64,000 bases of DNA from Homarus americanus (Eukaryota; Arthropoda; Malacostraca; Decapoda; Nephropidae). Below, piece after piece: positions 58,321 to 64,000 of the stretch. How positions within the stretch are numbered: the first letter of the stretch is position 1; each line of letters starts with the position of its first letter. The notes beneath the pieces are model-generated. The model was not told the origin of the DNA. It was given only the letters and a program-made list of their open reading frames with translations, and did not search any database. The stretch covers positions 3,873,025 to 3,937,024 of the forward strand of contig NW_024735554.1 in the NCBI RefSeq assembly GCF_018991925.1. The letters are read 5' to 3'. The position numbers and the translations under genes were made by a program.

Positions 58321-58726
58321 GGGTAAGGTGGCTGGCCGTGCAGTGTGGTAGACGTCGTGGAGTGAGGTGGTGCCCAGCTCGTCAGGTGCCCTCGGTGACT
58401 CGCACTAACTGTTGAGTCGTTCTTGTGAGTCCTTAGTCCTTACGTCCAACACGGGGCATTCTCCGGACTTAGTGGTCGAGTCAGACGTCAGTTGGACTTG
58501 TAATTTACCGTAGATGGACTTAATGTTTCTTTAATCACTCAGACTTGAGACTTTCGCTGTTTTCGGGGATAATGAACTCGAGGTTTTAATGTTTTTATAG
58601 GAATAAACTTGACAACTTTAATGATTGTACCGAGGCTGGTCTTATGATCTCGTTGGTGATAGAGACAATAATGTGTACAGTGTTTAGTGTCATTGATCAG
58701 TGAGTGAGTAGTACTGTGTGTGTGAC

Positions 58727-61013
58727 ATGAAGACTATTGTTGTGTTGGTGGTGGTGTGTCGTGCAGGTGAGGGTCAGCACGACAGCTGGTATGATGAATA
58801 CAGCGGTGACTATAAGGACGACTATTTTGATGGTACGACGACAACTCCTCGACGACGACGTAATGACATCGTCGTTGACACCTCAGAGAACAGTGGGGCC
58901 ACCGTCGTCCACCTACTGGCTCTCACGCCACGTTTGGTTACCCCAGCAACAAGGAGCCCCGCCTCCCGTCTGTCGTCTCCGCCTCCAGGTTCGACACACC
59001 TCTGGCACCCCTCTTGCCACAGGGTGCTGGGGTGGGAACCTCACTACCTTCATCAGTATTCCTTCAGCGACCCTTTCTCAACGACCTCCCCCCACCAGGG
59101 CTCGTCCCTCAGAGTGGGAGCATCAGTTCAGGTCAGTTCAGACCTTCAGGTGGTTCACAGGACAACAGTGAGCAGTTAAGTGTAGCTGGAGGAGACAGGT
59201 GGTGGACACACAACACTCGGGGTGTAGGAGAGGCAGGTGACGACTTGTGGTTTGATCCATCTGTCCCCGCTACTGACGGTGACAGAGACTGTCGGGGGGT
59301 GAGCACTAGAGGTCATGCCGACGGTGAGAGATTATTACTACAGGGAGACGACCTGACTGGAGGTCGTTTGAAACTTTTATAGGAAGGAAATCTTTACGAG
59401 GACGTCATAGAAAAGGAAGACATCATCCTGGTGAACCGTCAGCTGGAGGTGCCTTACAGGAGAGTCAAGTACCTGGACTCCGGAGACAGACCTGAAATTA
59501 AGGTCAGGCCAGGTCATCGCTGTCAGGTGAAGGTAGTTGAAAATGAGCCCATGACACAGCGACCAGGTAAACTCATGCCTTCAAATTTTACCTGTAATTT
59601 TGGCCTTAATGAAGTTCAATACACACACCTGGGGAGGTCAACAACTGTCAGAGGACACCGTCAAACTCCTGCTGCGTTACGACACACGGCGAGACACCTT
59701 CATCATCCCTTCACCATCTCCGTGAGATCCTGCGACATGCAGCTGGAGATGGTGACCAGACCAAGTGCCCCTCAGCGTGAATCAGCTGCTGGGTATCAGT
59801 GATCACATCCACAGAGGCAACATCGTCTTCGCCTTTGATGAGTCTCGCCACGAGTGTAAGATCACCCTCCTCGATAGGCAATCTGACCTGCCCAGGTATG
59901 GCACTGTCATCTCAGACTCGGGCAGCCCTCCCGTGGGTTACATGCTGCCCTGTAATAGGTTCCTCGAGTCGGGCGTCAGGTATAAGCACACAGTGGAGTC
60001 CTCAACCAAGCTGGACCACATCCCGCCGTGGTGGAGCTGTGTAACCAGGAATACCATGACGCTGCTCAAGCAAGAATACTTCCAGTTTCCTGTTCGTATC
60101 CACCCAGGGAGGACAACACGGCCCCAGCGTGTCGCACGAGTCTCTTCTCCTGCTGGATGTGAACCAGTTTGCTATGGCGCCGCGGCACCGTCTGTGGTGA
60201 CAGTAGTGAACAACAGACAGCACTTGGGAGATTAGTGTTCAAAGTGACAAGGCCGCTGGGCTACAGGAAGGTTTGTTGGTGAGCACTGACGACCAGAGCC
60301 TCCCCGTCGCCTCCTTCTACCAGAGGACATCATCAACCTGAAGATCGTTTACAACCACCGGCGAAGGACTCAATTTCCAAGCGAGTTTTCGAGATCGAAT
60401 TCGAGGTCTGGACGACGAAGGTCTGTCCTCGCCTCCCTTCACAATTATGATCGTCGTCAACCCTAAGATGACAGCGGCGCCCTCACCCTCAAGAACGCCG
60501 GGTTACAGCTGTTCAGGGGTCGATCTCAACGTCTCAGCTCAACAAGAACCTTGAAATCGCTGACGAGGATAATCTGGAAGACGTGACTCTAACTATAACA
60601 GGCGGACTGAGACACGGCCGCCTGCCTGCTGATGGACGCCCCCCACTAAGATCTTCTCCCAGCAGACCTGGACACTGGCGTGGTGGTGTACCAACGACCA
60701 CACTGACACCTACACTGACAACCTCCTCCTCCAGGATGAGTGACAGCCAACGAGATCGAGTTCCTCTTCCCCATCACCATCTTCCCCCGAGGACGACGAG
60801 CCACCCATCGCCCACGTCAACACAGGATTCGTGCTAAGAAAAAATGAGAGGTGGAATCACGCCCTTCCTCCTGAGCGCCACGGACGTCGACAGTGACGAC
60901 GCCAACATCACCCTACATCCTCCAGGATCCTAAACCACGGCTGGGGTCACTCATCCTGCGTCGGCAGTCTCTGCCCCCCGTCCTGAACAGTGGCAGTATA
61001 TCAACACCAGTAG
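58727..61013 (+). pseudogene. FREM2: FREM2-like exon 1, 5' part, frameshifted consensus
   Basis: Counterpart of 33158-36588 starting at ATG 58727. It encodes the same signal peptide, N-terminal region and first CSPG repeats, but in pieces that change frame about every 50-150 codons (for example near 58828, 59170, 59290, 59630, 59755, 60025, 60115, 60270, 60650 and 60840). Most changes are single-base losses in short homopolymers relative to the intact left arm. I infer an unpolished consensus of a functional allele rather than true decay. A second decayed gene copy is the alternative. Homology to the left arm stops at about 61013, inside the fourth CSPG repeat. Confidence 0.75.
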
Positions 61014-61203
61014 AAGTCAAGATCCTCTTATCCCTCTGAAGAATTTTCACTGAAGCCTCAGTCCATCACTGGTTTATTCAAGGGATCAGAACTGGAAATT
61101 GTTCCAGGATCATCAATTCAAAGTTCAGTGGAGGCAAACAGAACAATTATAAACCACGACGACATTCAACCGTTATCGAGTTACTCATCAACATCAAAAC
61201 AAA
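61014..61203 (+). other. 190-bp non-homologous segment replacing ~850 bp of FREM2 exon
   Basis: Between ATCAACACCAG and CTTCAACCTGGAGGTCAGTG the right arm carries 190 bp with no match to the left arm. The left arm has 853 bp here (33431-34283, about 284 codons of CSPG repeats 4 to 6). One frame through the segment is open and Ser-rich (SSIQSSVEANRTIINHDD) but not CSPG-like. Origin unknown: chimeric join, or a short piece of another locus. Confidence 0.6.
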
Positions 61204-63650
61204 CTTCAACCTGGAGGTCAGTGACGGGGTCCACACCTTGCCCATTAACTTCTTCATTGATATCGAGCCCATTGACGACGAGCCTCCGCAGCTACTGGAG
61301 CAAGAGCCTGGCACTGTGGGTGCCATGGTCAAGGTTCTGGAAGGTCAGCAGGCCGCTATTACTACCCAGGTGCTCACGGCGACCGACCCTGACTCTGAAC
61401 CAGTAAAGCTCACATTCATCGTGCAAGAGGCGCCCACCTACGGCAGGATCTTACTCAACCAGGTGGCCACCTCCAGCTTTACTCAGATGTCCATAGAGCG
61501 GGGAGAGGTCGCCTACAAGCACGATGGTGGAGACATCGGGAAGTCGTCAATAACTGACAATTTCACCCTCATACTCTCTGACATGTCTGACGACTACACC
61601 TACGGCGGCAACAGAGTCGAGCACGTCATGGTCAATGTCACCATCGAGCCCATCGACAATATCGCCCCCTACGTGTTTGTCGACTCTGATGTCACTGTTG
61701 ACGAGTCGTCCAAGTCCCCGATCACCCTCGACCACCTCAAGGTCAGCGACGCTGATACTGAAGACGAGAAGCTGACCTGCACCATTACTCAGCAGCCGGT
61801 GAGCGGCTACGTGGAGAACACGTCCCCAGCGCCGGGTCATCAAAGGTCAAGGAAAGGAATACCCATCACGTCGTTCAGCCTGAGCGACGTGATGTTAGGT
61901 CATCTCAACTACGTGCAGAGTGTGTACACTAAGGTGGAGCCCCGACGCGACCACCTGGTGTTCCACTGTACAGACGGCATCAACAGGTCCCCAGACGCCA
62001 CCCTACGAGTGTACATCAAACCTTACAATGATGAAACTCCTGAAGTGTTGGTGAGGCAGTTTGTCGTGATGGAGGGGATGGACCTCATCATCCAGCCCCC
62101 AGTGCTAGGAGCTACTGACGGGGACGAGCCGAAAGACCAGCTCACCTTCAAGGTCTCCCGGCAGCCTAAACATGGCCGAGTGCTACAACAAAGTCCTCCC
62201 TCAGGGTTCAGGGTGATCGACCAGTTCACCATGGATGACCTGACCATCTCGTCTAAGATCGTGTACAACCACGACGATAGTGAGACCACCGAGGACGACT
62301 TTGAACTGCAATTGACAGACGGCAACCCGGAGCACGTGGTCAAGAAGGAGATCAAGGTCAAGATTCTCCCTGAGGACGACGAGACTCCCAGACTCACCCT
62401 CAACACCGGCCTCGAGGTTGACATCCAAGAGGCGAGCATCATCACCAACAAGGAGCTGATGGCTGAAGATTTAGACTCTGACAACAAGAACTTAACATTC
62501 ATCATCCGTACAGCTCCCAGGTTCGGCGTCATCCAACACAACACACTCACTCACTCACACAACCTCACCGCGGGGAATATCTTCACTCAGAGGGACATCG
62601 ACGACTGCGCCATCCAGTACCGACACACGGGGCTGCCAGGGGTGAGGGACGTCCTCAAGTTTGACCTGACAGACGGCAAGAATACCAACCCAGACAGGAT
62701 CTTCTACATCAGCATCAGGGGCGACGACAACATCTACCCTGACGTAGTGAACAAGGGTGTTGAGTTACCAGAGGGAGGAAGAGTGGCCCTCACCACCAAC
62801 GCCCTCAGTACTAGTGACCTCAACACTGCTGACCAGCTGCTCAACTTTACCATCACCAGGATGCCCTCTAAAGGTCACCTGGAGGTCTCAGACATGCCCG
62901 GCGTTCCCGTCACCAGCTTTACCCAGCTTCAGTTAGCAGGGAACAAAGTGCTCTACGTCCACGAGTCAACAGACGAGGTTAAGATGGACTCCTTCGAGTT
63001 TGTGGTCACCGACGGCGTCAACTCCGTCTTCAGGACCTTCCGTATTACCATCAGTGACGTGGACAACAAGAAGCCGGTGCTCTTCCTGGGCGAGTTGAGG
63101 GTTCAGGAGGGAGGCTCTAAGGTCATCACGCCTTTTGAACTGAAGCTTGAGGACCAGGACACGGGTGCCAGCCTGCTGAGGTTCACGGTGACCAGCGTGC
63201 CCCTACACGGCAAGATCCTCCACAACAACACCCGCCTCACACGGCAGTTTACACAGGCCGACCTGGAAGCCAACCTCGTCACTTACCGTCACGACGGGTC
63301 GGAAACTCTCGCCGACCAACTCCACGTTATAGTCACCGACGGAACTCACACCGACTTCTACGTCTACCCGAACACCGACCGCATCACCCGCAAGCCTCAG
63401 AGACTCTCCATCAGGGTAGAACCTGTTGACAACGGCATCCCCAAGTTAACAGTGAACAAGGGCGCCTCCTACCTGACGCCCCTAATGGAGGGAGAGGAAG
63501 AGGGGCCGCTGGGTTTGGTATTGTCGCCCCGCTTCCTGCTGGCGGAGGACCTGGACACTACCCCGGAAGGCCTGACCTACCTGGTGGAGGTGTTGCCCCA
63601 GCACGGCCACCTGGTCACCCCCCACCTCCCCCTCGCCTCCTTCACACAAG
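61204..63650 (+). CDS. FREM2: FREM2-like exon 1, 3' part, intact
   Basis: Uninterrupted frame of about 815 codons in register from CTG 61211 (LEVSDGVHTLPINFFIDIEP). It covers the end of one CSPG repeat and then six complete ones. Their linkers are DDEPPQLL, DNIAPY, NDETPEV, EDDETPRL, DDNIYPD, DNKKPVL and DNGIPKL. A further partial repeat ends ...HLPLASFTQ. The exon ends CACACAAG|GTAAGT with a phase-1 donor. Joined to the left arm's 1143 residues, the first exon would be about 5.6 kb. That matches the very large first exon of vertebrate FREM2, which encodes most of its twelve CSPG repeats. Calx-beta domains and the transmembrane segment expected downstream lie outside the window. Confidence 0.9.
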
Positions 63651-64000
63651 GTAAGTCACCTGGAGTCATTACTGTACCTCTCTCTCAACACAACATTCTT
63701 CATTACGTAAACTTATATACTTATAAATATTCACCTATGTATTTATGTATGAATATATGTCTATGTATGCTTGTGTGTATAATGTCATATATCCGCAAAT
63801 ACTCATTTATGTGTATCTGTTCACAAGTATATACACCTGCTGGCATATACACAGTTATACACGTATATATCTGCGTCAGCAAGTGTGGGTGTGTTAACAG
63901 GCACCTGCCACACACCAGGAAGGGGTAACACGTATAATCCATTAGCCACCCACTGACCACCCACTAGCCGCCCACTAGCCACCCACTGACCACCCATTAG
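63651..64000 (+). other. FREM2-like intron 1, 5' end
   Basis: Starts with consensus donor GTAAGT. AT-rich with GTATGTATG-like steps, then a CCACCCACTAG-type short repeat starting at about 63945. The open frame continuing past 63650 is fortuitous. Confidence 0.75.

Larger units (their letters stand above)
33158..61476. repeat. Large inverted duplication (two arms, ~14 kb each)
   Basis: 33158-47714 and 47815-61476 are reverse complements in gene, LINE and minisatellite order. Landmarks pair as follows: FREM2 ATG 36588 with 58727, LINE 42090-42934 with 50960-51625, 18-bp array 38631-39510 with 55920-56770. Arms differ by array lengths, many small deletions in the right arm, and one internal replacement (61014-61203). 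Most simply two copies of one locus placed head to head by scaffolding. Confidence 0.9.

Overview
The window looks like nuclear DNA of an arthropod, most likely a decapod crustacean. The genes are of animal type: a FREM2/FRAS1-family matrix protein and a Dpr-like Ig exon flanked by GT/AG splice sites. There are 3' tails of CR1/jockey-like LINEs, CCTAA-rich minisatellites, and a very dense load of micro- and minisatellites. I cannot name the species. Two 100-N blocks show that the window is a scaffold of three contigs: 1-33026, 33127-47714 and 47815-64000. Layout: (1) 1-12800 is mostly non-coding and repeat-rich. It holds LINE debris, a 150-bp foldback element (10265-10414), a possible Ig exon on + (9679-9746) and a Dpr-like Ig exon on - (12099-12231). 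The Dpr-like exon runs straight into a 30-bp minisatellite that repeats its own splice donor. (2) 12801-33026 is a head-to-tail triplication of a 6.5-7 kb unit. Each unit carries an 11/17-bp-type minisatellite, LINE tails, a 45-bp array, an intronless reading frame for a seven-RRM RNA-binding protein (- strand) and a 25-bp array. In the middle unit this frame is 855 codons with no frameshift, but it is interrupted by TAG, TAG and TAA before a terminal TGA. (3) 33127-47714 starts with what looks like a leftover Oxford Nanopore ligation adapter. It then holds, on the - strand, the 5' part of a FREM2-like gene (signal peptide, N-terminal region, about six to seven CSPG repeats), its upstream region and a long run of minisatellites. 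(4) 47815-64000 is the reverse complement of contig 2 up to about 61476. It then continues through the rest of a giant FREM2-like first exon to a consensus donor at 63651. The inverted duplication is centred on the second gap and is best read as two copies of one locus (alleles, or raw and corrected sequence) scaffolded head to head. Gene content is therefore low: one FREM2-like gene seen twice, one or two Ig exons, and one RRM gene or pseudogene seen three times. Consensus quality is uneven. Unit 3 of the triplication and most of 47815-61203 carry many small deletions relative to their partner copies, which break reading frames that are intact elsewhere. Frameshifts there should not be taken as biology without read-level support. 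The internal stops of the RRM frame and the splice-donor minisatellite are the two observations least easily explained by assembly error.
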